DNA from: Brucella tritici
GTDB lineage: Bacteria > Pseudomonadota > Alphaproteobacteria > Rhizobiales > Rhizobiaceae
NCBI RefSeq assembly: GCF_008932295.1
Contig: NZ_WBWA01000015.1
Coordinates: 1-64,000, forward strand
Direction of reading: 5' to 3'
Length of the DNA stretch: 64,000 nucleotides
The notes beneath the pieces are model-generated. The model was not told the DNA's origin. It saw only the letters and a program-made list of their open reading frames with translations, and did not search any database. A program made the position numbers and the translations under genes. Positions 9,155-17,013 of the stretch are shown one piece after another (position 1 is the first letter of the stretch; the number at the start of each line of letters is the position of its first letter).

Positions 9155-10092
9155 TGCTTTTTCTCCCTCTTTTCAAGGCGATTAAGGAAGAGGCGCAATG
9201 CCAGCACCACGATGAGAATGCCGCCTTGCGCGCCGATCTGCCAGTCTGGTGAAATGCGCATGAAGGAGAGGAAGGACCCGGCAAGCGTCAGAGTCAGTGC
9301 GCCGATAACGGCACCGATGGGGGAAACGCGTCCGCCGACGAATTCACCGCCGCCCAGAATGACGCCCGCGATGGAAAGAAGCGTATAGCGCAGTGCGATA
9401 TTGGCATCTGCCGATGTGGTGAGGCCGACCAGCGCAATTCCTGCCAGCACTGCGAAGAAGGCAGCCAGTGCATAGGTTCCGGCGCGGATCATGGTGACAG
9501 ACCAGCCTGCACGCTCGATGGAGCGGCTGTTACCGCCCGCGCCACGCATGAGCACGCCGAAGGTGGAGCGCATGACAATGAAATGCGTGACAACCGCGAT
9601 CAGGATGCTGGCCACAATGGCCATGGGCATGAAAGGCGGCTTGGCGGTCATGACCCAGCGTGCCCAGTCCGGTGCCTGTCCGCCGGGCGAGGGCAGCAGC
9701 AGAACGGCAAACCCGCCCCAGACGAAGCTCATGCCAAGCGTGACGACGATGGAGGGCAGATTACGCAGGTGGATCAGCGCGCCAAGCGCAGCATAAGCTG
9801 CAATGGCTGCCACAAGGATCAATACCCCGATGACGGGCGTGGTGTTGAGATAGGTTGCGGCAACACAAACCACGAAACTCACGAAGGTGCCCATTGAGAG
9901 ATCGAGATCGTTGACCGCCATGATGAGCATCTGGGCGATGGTCGCTAGCGCAATGGGGACGGCCAGATTGAACAACAGGTTCAGCCCGGTATAGCTCATG
10001 GCGCGCGGCTGCATGTAGAAGACGGCGGCAAGCAGCAAAACAAGCGAGAAAACCGGCGTCAGCAGGCGGATGGAGGAAGAGGAAAGGCGCAT
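9151..10092 (-). CDS. Ribose-type sugar ABC transporter permease (first)
   Basis: A 313-residue RbsC-family permease. The block QMLIMAVNDLDLSMGTFVSFV corresponds to the conserved 'GGIDLSVG' segment, and GGNSRSIERAGWSVTMIRAG to the loop that contacts the ATPase. About nine helices are predicted by eye. ATG 10090-10092 overlaps the TAA of the ATPase by one base. It works with the second permease, the double ATPase and the periplasmic binding protein of the same operon. Confidence 0.9.
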   Translation of the reverse strand: MRLSSSSIRLLTPVFSLVLLLAAVFYMQPRAMSYTGLNLLFNLAVPIALATIAQMLIMAVNDLDLSMGTFVSFVVCVAATYLNTTPVIGVLILVAAIAAYAALGALIHLRNLPSIVVTLGMSFVWGGFAVLLLPSPGGQAPDWARWVMTAKPPFMPMAIVASILIAVVTHFIVMRSTFGVLMRGAGGNSRSIERAGWSVTMIRAGTYALAAFFAVLAGIALVGLTTSADANIALRYTLLSIAGVILGGGEFVGGRVSPIGAVIGALTLTLAGSFLSFMRISPDWQIGAQGGILIVVLALRLFLNRLEKREKKQ

Positions 10093-11552
10093 TATTCGTG
10101 ACCTCCCTCAAAAGATGCTGCAAGCACGTTCTTTTCCGTAATGTCTTCGCCGGTCAGTTCCGCAACGATAGCGCCGTCGCGGAAAACATAGACACGGTCG
10201 CAAAGTTCTATTTCGTCCATTTCGGTGGAGTACCAGACGAATGTGCGCCCGTTTTCGGCCTCATGGCGCAGGATTTCATAGACTTCCTGCTTGGTGCCGA
10301 CATCGACGCCACGCATCGGATCGTCCATCAAAATAGTGTTGGCGCTGGTTGCCAGTGCGCGGGCGAAAAGCACTTTCTGCTGGTTGCCGCCCGACAGCGA
10401 CAGGATGCGGTTGCCCATATCCGGCGTGCGGATCTGGATGCGATCTTTCCAGTCACTGCCAAGGGCATCTTCCCGCTTCTGGTCGACGAGTTTCAGCGAA
10501 GACAGCCGGTCCAGCGAGCCGATGGTAAGATTGTGCAGGATGCTCCACAGCGGGAAAGTGCCGTTGAGGCTGCGATCGCCCGCAACGAAGGCGATTTCGC
10601 AATTGCGAGCCGGAACCCAGTTCGGCCGCCGTGCATAATAGAGATCGAGCAGCATCCTGGTCTGTCCGTGCCCGGCCAGACCGGCGAGGCCGATGACTTC
10701 GCCCTTGAAAGCCTCAAACGGCTTTATGTCGGTGGCGCGCTTGGCGAAGGACAGAACGGGCGTGCCGCTCGCATCGGTATTTGCGGTGCGGCGCGTGGCC
10801 TTTTCGCGCTCGACGCTGCCCATGGCTTCGACGAGGCTGCGGTTGGTGAAATCTTTTGCCGCGCGATTGGCGACCACCTTTCCGTCCTTCATCACCACGA
10901 TGCGGTCGGAGGTTGAGAGAATTTCACCCAGCATATGCGAAATCAGGATAACGGCGCCGCCGGTGCCGACGAAACGGCGCACATAGGCCATCAGTTGCGC
11001 GGCAATGCCTGCATCAAGCGATGACGTCGGTTCATCGAGAATAACCAGTTTTGGCGCAGTGCCGGGCGCGGTAAAGTTGATGGCGATTTCGACCATCTGG
11101 CGCTCGGCAATGGAAAGCTCATCGATAGTCGCGGCGCAGTCGATCTTGTGGCCGGGAAAAATCTCGTCGAGCTTTTTGGAAATCAGTTCAACGGCCTTGC
11201 CGCGCCAGCCAGCGCCGGTCAGGTCGCGCTGCATGATGCGAACATTTTCGGCAATGGTCAGGTTCGGAAACAGCGACAATTCCTGAAAGACGCAACGCAC
11301 GCCGTGCTTGCGTGCCATCGCCACGCCGTATCCTGTTTCCTCGTGATAGGAAACGCTGCCTTCATGCGGCGACAACCCGCCATTGATGACATTGACGATA
11401 GTGGATTTGCCTGCGCCATTGTGGCCGACAAGCCCGACACATTCACCTTCGCGGATCACGAGTTCGGCGCCATCCAGTGCTTTTACCGCACCGAACTGCA
11501 CGCGGATGTTGCGCGCCGCGACGACCTCCCGTTTCTCTGCTGCTTCTGTCAT
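10092..11552 (-). CDS. RbsA-like double ATPase of a sugar ABC importer
   Basis: A 486-residue protein with two fused ABC domains, as in RbsA/MglA/XylG. Domain 1 has Walker A GHNGAGKST (residues 43-51) and Walker B LVILDEPTSSLD. Domain 2 lacks a canonical Walker A (GLAGHGQTR, usual for the family) but keeps LSGGNQQKV. Its Walker B reads ILMDDPMRGVD, with Asp where the catalytic Glu is normally found, so domain 2 is probably a weak or non-hydrolysing site. It energises the two permeases downstream, which it nearly overlaps. A terminator-like hairpin separates it from the binding-protein gene. Confidence 0.92.
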   Translation of the reverse strand: MTEAAEKREVVAARNIRVQFGAVKALDGAELVIREGECVGLVGHNGAGKSTIVNVINGGLSPHEGSVSYHEETGYGVAMARKHGVRCVFQELSLFPNLTIAENVRIMQRDLTGAGWRGKAVELISKKLDEIFPGHKIDCAATIDELSIAERQMVEIAINFTAPGTAPKLVILDEPTSSLDAGIAAQLMAYVRRFVGTGGAVILISHMLGEILSTSDRIVVMKDGKVVANRAAKDFTNRSLVEAMGSVEREKATRRTANTDASGTPVLSFAKRATDIKPFEAFKGEVIGLAGLAGHGQTRMLLDLYYARRPNWVPARNCEIAFVAGDRSLNGTFPLWSILHNLTIGSLDRLSSLKLVDQKREDALGSDWKDRIQIRTPDMGNRILSLSGGNQQKVLFARALATSANTILMDDPMRGVDVGTKQEVYEILRHEAENGRTFVWYSTEMDEIELCDRVYVFRDGAIVAELTGEDITEKNVLAASFEGGHE

Positions 11553-11594
11553 ATGCTCAACTGATTGCTGGAAATGCTGAAGAATAGGCGATGC

Positions 11595-11620
11595 AAAAAG
11601 GGCGGGAACGAAACCCGCCC
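11595..11620 (-). terminator. Intra-operon hairpin/attenuator after the sugar-binding protein gene
   Basis: On the minus strand GGGCGGG (11614-11620 complement) pairs with CCCGCCC (11600-11606 complement) around a 7-nt loop and is followed by TTTTTGC. It sits 29 bp after the binding-protein stop and before the ATPase gene. It would let excess binding-protein mRNA accumulate relative to the membrane components, a common arrangement in ABC operons. Confidence 0.7.
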
Positions 11621-11648
11621 CAATCGCTCGATTATGTGGACGCCCGGC

Positions 11649-12665
11649 TTATTTGGCGGCGTCGATGACCTTCTGCGCGTCTTCCAGCGAATATTCGACA
11701 TTGGCGACGCCACCCTTCTGGGTGTTGGCGAGGTCCTTGTCGAGCGATTCCTGGCTGACGCTGAGGAACGGAACCACGAGGTCCTTCTTCACGTCCTTGC
11801 CGTCGAGAATCTGCTGGGCAACCCAGAAAGCAAGTGTGGAAACGCCAGGTGCAATCGAAACCGACATGGTTTCATAGCCGTTGGCGTCCTTTTGGCTCTT
11901 CCACCACTGCAGTTCGTCTTCACGGTTGCCCATGATGATGATCGGCGTTTCGCGCTTGGCAGCGGCGAAGGCCTGCGCAGCACCATAGCCGTCGCCGCCC
12001 TGCGTCACGACTGCGTCGATTTTCGGCAGGCTCGGGAGGATGCCAGCGACGGCACGCTGTGCCACGTCTGCGGCCCAATCGCCATTGACGGAGCCGACGA
12101 CCTTGAACTTCGAATGCTTCTTCACACCTTCTTCGATACCGGCATGGATATTGTCATCAACCGAAACACCGGCAAGGCCGCGGATTTCAAGCAGATTGCC
12201 GCCATCGGGGAAGCGCTTTGCCAGATAGTCGATCTGGCCTTCGCCCATCGCCTTGAAATCGACCGCGATGCGCCATGCGCAAGGCTCCGTGACTGTGCCG
12301 TCAAAGGAAACGACCGTGATGCCTGCATCGCAGGCTTCCTTGATTGCGCCGTTCAAAGCGGTCGGCGAAGCGGCGTTGATGACGATGGCGTCATAGCCTT
12401 GCAGGATCATGTTCTGGATCTGGGCGGCCTGTTCTGTGGCCTGATTTTCAGCGGTCGTGAACGGGTCGGCAGCGGCCACCACACCAGCCTTCACGGCTTC
12501 CTTGGTGATCTTGTCCCAGCTCTCCAGCATGGCCTGGCGCCATGAGTTACCAGCATAATTGTTGGAGAATGCAATCTTCTTCGACGATGTGTCGGCGAAT
12601 GCGCTGCCAGCGGCGAGAACGCCTGCCAGTGCTGCGGATGCGAAAAGGATTTTTGCGAGTTTCAT
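11649..12665 (-). CDS. Periplasmic sugar-binding protein of a ribose-type ABC importer
   Basis: A 338-residue Peripla_BP_4-family (ribose/galactose-like) binding protein. Residues 1-24 are a Sec signal peptide ending ...AAGSAFA. The fold is shown by KIAFSNNYAGNSWRQ, INAASPTALNGAIKEACDAGI, and VSFDGTVTEP. It starts at ATG 12665 and heads the operon binding protein - ATPase - permease - permease - lactonase. Upstream lies a 318-bp divergent control region with paired palindromes shared with the two-component system. The ligand is unknown; a pentose, hexose or polyol is likely for the family. Confidence 0.9.
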   Translation of the reverse strand: MKLAKILFASAALAGVLAAGSAFADTSSKKIAFSNNYAGNSWRQAMLESWDKITKEAVKAGVVAAADPFTTAENQATEQAAQIQNMILQGYDAIVINAASPTALNGAIKEACDAGITVVSFDGTVTEPCAWRIAVDFKAMGEGQIDYLAKRFPDGGNLLEIRGLAGVSVDDNIHAGIEEGVKKHSKFKVVGSVNGDWAADVAQRAVAGILPSLPKIDAVVTQGGDGYGAAQAFAAAKRETPIIIMGNREDELQWWKSQKDANGYETMSVSIAPGVSTLAFWVAQQILDGKDVKKDLVVPFLSVSQESLDKDLANTQKGGVANVEYSLEDAQKVIDAAK

Positions 12666-12875
12666 TCATTCCTCCCGGTTGCCAGTATACGACCCGCAGC
12701 GCCCCGGCACTTCGGATCGTCTGAATTGATTGTGATGCGAGCCTCCCGCACCGCCGCTCCTCAACGGCACCAGTCTGCGCCTGACGCGATTTTACGCTCT
12801 TGTCTTGCGGGCAATTTTCTGGTGAAGCGAGGATGAAAGAAGAGAAGCCTTCTGTGAAGGCCGAATGAAGCAACT

Positions 12876-12918
12876 GTCTTGCGGGTTCCCGCAGCAAAAT
12901 TGCGGGAACCCGCAAGAC
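12876..12918. promoter_or_regulatory. Paired palindromic operator between the sugar ABC operon and the two-component genes
   Basis: A perfect 18-bp inverted repeat with a 7-nt spacer (arms 12876-12893 and 12901-12918) is made of two adjacent near-palindromes, TTGCGGGTTCCCGCAG (12879-12894) and TTGCGGGAACCCGCAA (12900-12915). Their centres are 21 bp apart, two turns of the helix. A lone half-site TTGCGGG occurs at 12805-12811. This is the pattern expected for two regulator dimers on one DNA face; the adjacent LuxR-type response regulator is the natural candidate. No T-run follows, so a terminator is unlikely. Confidence 0.7.
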
Positions 12919-12983
12919 GCGCCAAGCATGTCACGGCGTATTATAGAGCTTCATGAGCAATTTGCGTTCTGGAGGAGAAGCGC

Positions 12984-14234
12984 TTGGCCGAACTCGCGCC
13001 CCAAAGGTTGCTCGACCACTATCTGAATATTTCCAGATTGCTGGCGGGACAGCTCGACTTCGATTCCATCATTCAGGCGGTGGCGGCGGAGATCACGCAT
13101 ATCGTGCCCTATGACCATCTGGACGTCTGCATCAAGATGCTGGATGGCAAGTTCCACATCGCCTATGAGAGCGGCATTTCGACGGCCTGGAGCCGCAATC
13201 CTCCCGCGCTGTTATCGGGCAGTCCCATCCGAACGGTGCTTTCCGGTGAGGTCGATCATCTTCTGACCGACGATGCGCGCACCGATCAGCGCTTTCATTT
13301 TGAAGGTTCCTTCTCCAGTCCGATCATCGAGCATGATCTGAAAGGCCGCCTGCATGTGCCCCTGAAAGCGCAGGGCGATATTATCGGCGCGCTCAGTTGT
13401 TCCAGCCTCATGCCCGCCTGCTACAAGCTGAGGGATGTGGAAAATGCTCAATCAATCGCTGATCTGCTTGCACCATACTTCTTTGCGATCCGCGCTGCGG
13501 AGCAGGCCAAGCGCTCCGCCATCGTGGAAACGGAAGCAAGAGCTCGCGAGGAGGGCTTGCGCTTCGGTGCGCTGAAACTGACTGAAGCCCTGGAGACCGA
13601 GCGCCATCGCATCGGTATGGATTTGCACGATCAGACGCTGGCCGACCTGACACGTCTTGCGCGTCATGTAGAACGGCTCACCCATGCCCCCGACCTCTCG
13701 GGCGAGCAGCTTGAACCGCTGTTTCGTGGGCTCCAGCATTGCATGCACGATCTCAGGCAAATCATTGAAGAAGCCAAGCCTTCGATCCTTCAGTTGTTCG
13801 GTTTTGTGCAAGCGACGGAAAACCATCTTGATCGCTCGGTGCGTGATAGCGGCTCATCCATCGAATGGACGCTGGATGATCACAGTGAGGGCATGGCTGA
13901 CCGGCTGGAGGAAACGGTTGCGACTTCGCTGTTCCGCATCGTGCAGGAAGCGATCAACAATACGATCCGCCACGCCCATGCCAGCCGGTTGCGCGTAACG
14001 TTCCGCGACAAGGGCGGTCGCCTGCACGTCGAAGTCGCTGACAATGGCATCGGCATGGATCGCCAGGTGCAACGTTCCAGTGACGGGCATGGCGTCGGGC
14101 ATGGGATCGACAATATGCGCACGCGCGCGCGGTTGATTTCTGCAAGTTTTGCTATCAGGAAAAATGGGGAAGGCGGTGGCACCAGCGTGACGATCCATCT
14201 GCCCGCGGAAATTTGCCGGGAGGCCGGAGAGTAA
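12984..14234 (+). CDS. Soluble GAF-domain sensor histidine kinase (NarL-partner, HisKA_3 type)
   Basis: A 416-residue kinase with no signal peptide or membrane segment. A GAF-type sensory domain spans about residues 25-175. A HisKA_3 dimerisation segment follows, with ETERHRIGMDLHDQTLADL and phospho-acceptor His215. The HATPase domain has the N-box VQEAINNTIRHAHA and G-boxes DNGIGM and GHGVGHGIDNMR. It starts at TTG 12984, preceded at good distance by GGAGGAG. The response-regulator gene begins 2 bp after its stop. Being soluble, it must sense an internal signal or a partner protein, perhaps the imported sugar or a metabolite. It diverges from the sugar ABC operon. Confidence 0.9.
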   Translation: MAELAPQRLLDHYLNISRLLAGQLDFDSIIQAVAAEITHIVPYDHLDVCIKMLDGKFHIAYESGISTAWSRNPPALLSGSPIRTVLSGEVDHLLTDDARTDQRFHFEGSFSSPIIEHDLKGRLHVPLKAQGDIIGALSCSSLMPACYKLRDVENAQSIADLLAPYFFAIRAAEQAKRSAIVETEARAREEGLRFGALKLTEALETERHRIGMDLHDQTLADLTRLARHVERLTHAPDLSGEQLEPLFRGLQHCMHDLRQIIEEAKPSILQLFGFVQATENHLDRSVRDSGSSIEWTLDDHSEGMADRLEETVATSLFRIVQEAINNTIRHAHASRLRVTFRDKGGRLHVEVADNGIGMDRQVQRSSDGHGVGHGIDNMRTRARLISASFAIRKNGEGGGTSVTIHLPAEICREAGE

Positions 14235-14235
14235 A

Positions 14236-14982
14236 ATGCATGTTCTGATCGTGGAAGATGATCCGCTGCACCGCGCCTATCTTGGCGAGGCGGTGCGAGC
14301 CGCATTGCCTGAATGCAGCGATGTGCTGGAAGCCGACAACGGCTCGGCAGGTGAGAAGCTGGCCCGTCAGCACCGCGCAGCCCATATTGTCATGGACTTG
14401 CAGATGAGCGGGCGTAACGGCATTGAGGCGGCCCGTACCATTTGGAAGGAAAATCCCGAAACGCGCATCCTGTTCTGGTCGAATTACGCCGATGAAGCCT
14501 ATGTGCGCGGCGTGTCGCGCATCGTGCCGGAAGGGGCGGCTTACGGCTATGTGTTGAAATCGGCTTCCGACGACAAGCTGCGGCTGGCATTGCGCAGCAT
14601 CTTTGTCGAAGCGCAATGCGTTATCGACCGCGAGGTGCGCGGCTTGCAGCAAAAGAGCCTCGGTCATGCCAGTGGTTTCAGCGAAAGTGAATATGAAATT
14701 CTGGTCGATATCGCACTGGGGCTTACGGATCGTGTTATTGCGCGCCGCCGCAATCTGTCGCTGAGAAGCGTCCAGAACAGATTGCAGCAACTCTATGAAA
14801 AACTTGGCGTTTATCAGGAAAAGGGTGAGCCGGAAGAAGGGCGTTTCAACCTCCGGGCTCGTGCCGTGACGGTTGCGCTTTTGCGCAAACTACTGAACTA
14901 CAGTGCGCTGGAACGCGCAGAAATCGAGCTGAACGAATGGCTTAGCCGACAGCTGCCTTCAAACGGTTCTGTGCGAGATTGA
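14236..14982 (+). CDS. Response regulator with receiver and LuxR-type DNA-binding domain
   Basis: A 248-residue NarL/FixJ-like regulator. The receiver domain has the acidic pair D8-D9, phospho-acceptor Asp54 in IVMDLQMSGRNG and the conserved Lys in YVLKSAS. The C-terminal helix-turn-helix lies around residues 150-200 (FSESEYEILVDIALGLTDRVIARRRNLSLRSVQNRLQQLYEKLG). It is the cognate partner of the kinase encoded just upstream and probably acts on the palindromes between the kinase and the ABC operon. Its 3' end overlaps the convergent uxaB-like gene by 41 bp. Confidence 0.9.
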   Translation: MHVLIVEDDPLHRAYLGEAVRAALPECSDVLEADNGSAGEKLARQHRAAHIVMDLQMSGRNGIEAARTIWKENPETRILFWSNYADEAYVRGVSRIVPEGAAYGYVLKSASDDKLRLALRSIFVEAQCVIDREVRGLQQKSLGHASGFSESEYEILVDIALGLTDRVIARRRNLSLRSVQNRLQQLYEKLGVYQEKGEPEEGRFNLRARAVTVALLRKLLNYSALERAEIELNEWLSRQLPSNGSVRD

Positions 14983-16063
14983 GGCCGAGTTCCGACGCGC
15001 GGGCAATGACCGGCGCGAAGCGGCGGCGCTTCTTTTCCTCATGGTTGGAAGCAATGTCTGCGATGCGGTGCTTGAGGAAGGGATTGAGAAACCGCTCCCG
15101 TACAGAAGCTACATAGGCTTCGGCCTGTTCGCCAAGGCCGTCCGCAGCAAATACCGGCAGGACTTCCTCACGCCAGACCGCTTCCAGCTCATTCCGGATC
15201 GTCTCGTCCTGCATGGCTTCCAGCACGATCTCGTCTTTCGGGCGGCTGCCGTTAAGCCATTGTTCCGCGATGAACGTATGGCCAAGGTTCAGCAAGTAGA
15301 GCTTCAGATGCTCATAGCGTGCAAGATCGTCGGTGACGACGATATCGTCGTGTTCGCAAGGGAGCGTCAGGCCATCGGCCTTCTCGATTGCCCAGAGCGC
15401 GTAGGGCTCGGCAACGGCGCCGATTGGCTCGATGGGTTCGGAAACGATGCGGTCGACAAGGCTGTTGGCGAACACGCACCGGGTTTGGATCCATTGCACG
15501 AAACCGTCCGGCAGTTTCCAGTCATGGGCCAGATCACTGAGGATCGAGCGCAGCTTGTCGCCATTGCGCGAGATCAGCTCGCAGGGAAAGAGCGACAATG
15601 GCGCATCGGGATTGTGCTGCCAGCGATGATACAAAAGCATCAGAAGCTTGGCCGGAAAACTCTTCGGCAATGCATCCGGATTGGCAATAAGTGAGCTGTC
15701 ATCGCTTCTGTCGAGTTCATAGCCCTTGTCGCCGGTATTGGAGAGGATCACATCGACGCTGGCGCCAAGGTCGAGAATCGCTGCCCAGTCGTGATGTGCG
15801 GAATAGGCAACGGTAACGCCTTTGGCCTGATGTTCGGTCTCGGACGGCTTGCCGTCAACAAGCCCACGGATCATTACGGGATAGCTGCGGCTTTCGTTCA
15901 AAGCGGCAATGCGCTGGCTACTCTGCGGATTTGAAGTCGTCTGCACGACGGCAATTGTCCCGATGGCTTTCCCCTTTGAAAGTGCCTCCGAAACAAAGAA
16001 ATCGGCATGAGCCAACAGAAAACGGCTGGTGCCGAACTGTAGGATCGCTGGCTTCTCGTGCAT
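14942..16063 (-). CDS. UxaB-like tagaturonate reductase / altronate oxidoreductase (mannitol dehydrogenase family)
   Basis: A 373-residue polyol-type long-chain dehydrogenase. The N-terminal Rossmann region (ILQFGTSRFLLAHADFFVSEAL) and the C-terminal block with LYLLNLGHTFIAEQWL match the mannitol dehydrogenase/UxaB family. UxaB reduces D-tagaturonate to D-altronate with NADH. The start ATG 16063 has GGGAGAAGG just upstream; the longer open frame would extend 69 codons into the divergent promoter region. Neighbouring uxaA (altronate dehydratase) and an FCD-type GntR regulator support a uronate/aldonate role. Family members are also fructuronate reductase and mannitol dehydrogenase, so the substrate is inferred from context. 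It overlaps the response-regulator gene tail-to-tail. Confidence 0.8.
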   Translation of the reverse strand: MHEKPAILQFGTSRFLLAHADFFVSEALSKGKAIGTIAVVQTTSNPQSSQRIAALNESRSYPVMIRGLVDGKPSETEHQAKGVTVAYSAHHDWAAILDLGASVDVILSNTGDKGYELDRSDDSSLIANPDALPKSFPAKLLMLLYHRWQHNPDAPLSLFPCELISRNGDKLRSILSDLAHDWKLPDGFVQWIQTRCVFANSLVDRIVSEPIEPIGAVAEPYALWAIEKADGLTLPCEHDDIVVTDDLARYEHLKLYLLNLGHTFIAEQWLNGSRPKDEIVLEAMQDETIRNELEAVWREEVLPVFAADGLGEQAEAYVASVRERFLNPFLKHRIADIASNHEEKKRRRFAPVIARASELGLNLAQNRLKAAVG

Positions 16064-16112
16064 GACCTTCTCCCATAAATCGTTGGTTTTAACTAAGCGA
16101 TGCACGGTAAAT

Positions 16113-16242
16113 TGGTCAAGCCAGTAGGAATCTTTATCTAGGGATTGGTTCGGTTCCAGATGTGGAAATGTGCTTTTTGCCGCAATTCTTCGGGATTTTA
16201 AGCATATTGCGCTTCTATCCGGTTGGAAATATGGTAAGGCCA
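16113..16242. promoter_or_regulatory. Candidate GntR operators in the uxaB/gntR divergent region
   Basis: Two similar imperfect palindromes occur in the 208-bp divergent gap, TGGTCAAGCCA at 16113-16123 and TGGTAAGGCCA at 16232-16242. They match at nine of eleven positions and resemble the TGGTNNNNCCA-type sites bound by uronate regulators of the FadR subgroup. One would lie near each start site. This is a visual match only. Confidence 0.35.
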
Positions 16243-16271
16243 ATTCGAGGAGAGGCGAATTTGGGAGCACA

Positions 16272-16979
16272 ATGAGCGACTTTACGGCAACCGCGGAACC
16301 CCGCAGGCTTTATCAGCAGATTGCAGATCGGGTGAGAAGCCTTATCCAGGATGGCCAGTTTCCTGCTGGCAGCAGGCTGCCGGCTGAACGCGAGCTGGCG
16401 CAGCAACTTGGCGTGTCGCGGCCTTCGCTACGCGAGGCGCTGATTGCTCTCGAAATCGCCGGTAATGTCGAAATCCGCATGGGTTCCGGCATTTACGTCA
16501 CGGCAGAGTCGGAAAAGCGTTCGCTTTCGCATGGCGCTTCCATCGGCGAGAGCCCACTTGAAATCATGCAGGCACGCGAAATGGTCGAAGGCAGCGTGGT
16601 CGTTACGGCCTGCGCGCGCATGACGCCTGAGACGCTGGCCGAATTGCGCGCAACGATTGATGCAATGAAGGTGAATGTCGATGCTGGGCGCAAGGCGATT
16701 GAGCTCGACAGGCAGTTTCATCTGCTCATTGCCGAGCAATCGGGAAATTCCGTGCTGGTGCGCATCGTGCGCGACCTTTTTGACGAGCGGCATAGTCCAC
16801 TGACGTCGCATATCAGGACGCGCTTCGAGGATAACGATACATGGGCTCTGGCTCTGGCCGAGCACGAAGCCATCTATGCGGCGCTGGAAGCGAGGGATCC
16901 GCTTCAGGCGCAGGCAGCCATGCGAACGCATCTGGACCGATCCAAGCAGCGTTGGATGGATAACGAACCCAGCGAGTGA
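16272..16979 (+). CDS. GntR-family (FadR/FCD) regulator, ExuR/UxuR-like
   Basis: A 235-residue repressor. The winged helix-turn-helix covers about residues 12-75 (LYQQIADRVRSLIQDGQFPAGSRLPAERELAQQLGVSRPSLREALIALE), followed by an FCD ligand domain with the metal-site residues in ELDRQFHLLIAEQSGN and ALAEHEAIYAAL. It starts at ATG 16272, preceded by GGGAGCACA, rather than 34 codons earlier. FCD regulators usually bind small organic acids; its position between uxaB and uxaA suggests it senses a hexuronate or aldonate and represses this cluster in both directions. Confidence 0.88.
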   Translation: MSDFTATAEPRRLYQQIADRVRSLIQDGQFPAGSRLPAERELAQQLGVSRPSLREALIALEIAGNVEIRMGSGIYVTAESEKRSLSHGASIGESPLEIMQAREMVEGSVVVTACARMTPETLAELRATIDAMKVNVDAGRKAIELDRQFHLLIAEQSGNSVLVRIVRDLFDERHSPLTSHIRTRFEDNDTWALALAEHEAIYAALEARDPLQAQAAMRTHLDRSKQRWMDNEPSE

Positions 16980-17013
16980 TTAGCCGGGACGATTTGGGAG
17001 TGAGGTCAGACAA

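Noticed and set aside
12876-12918. Perfect inverted repeat considered as a transcription terminator
   Set aside because: No T-run follows on either strand and the position is between divergent promoters; an operator is more likely.
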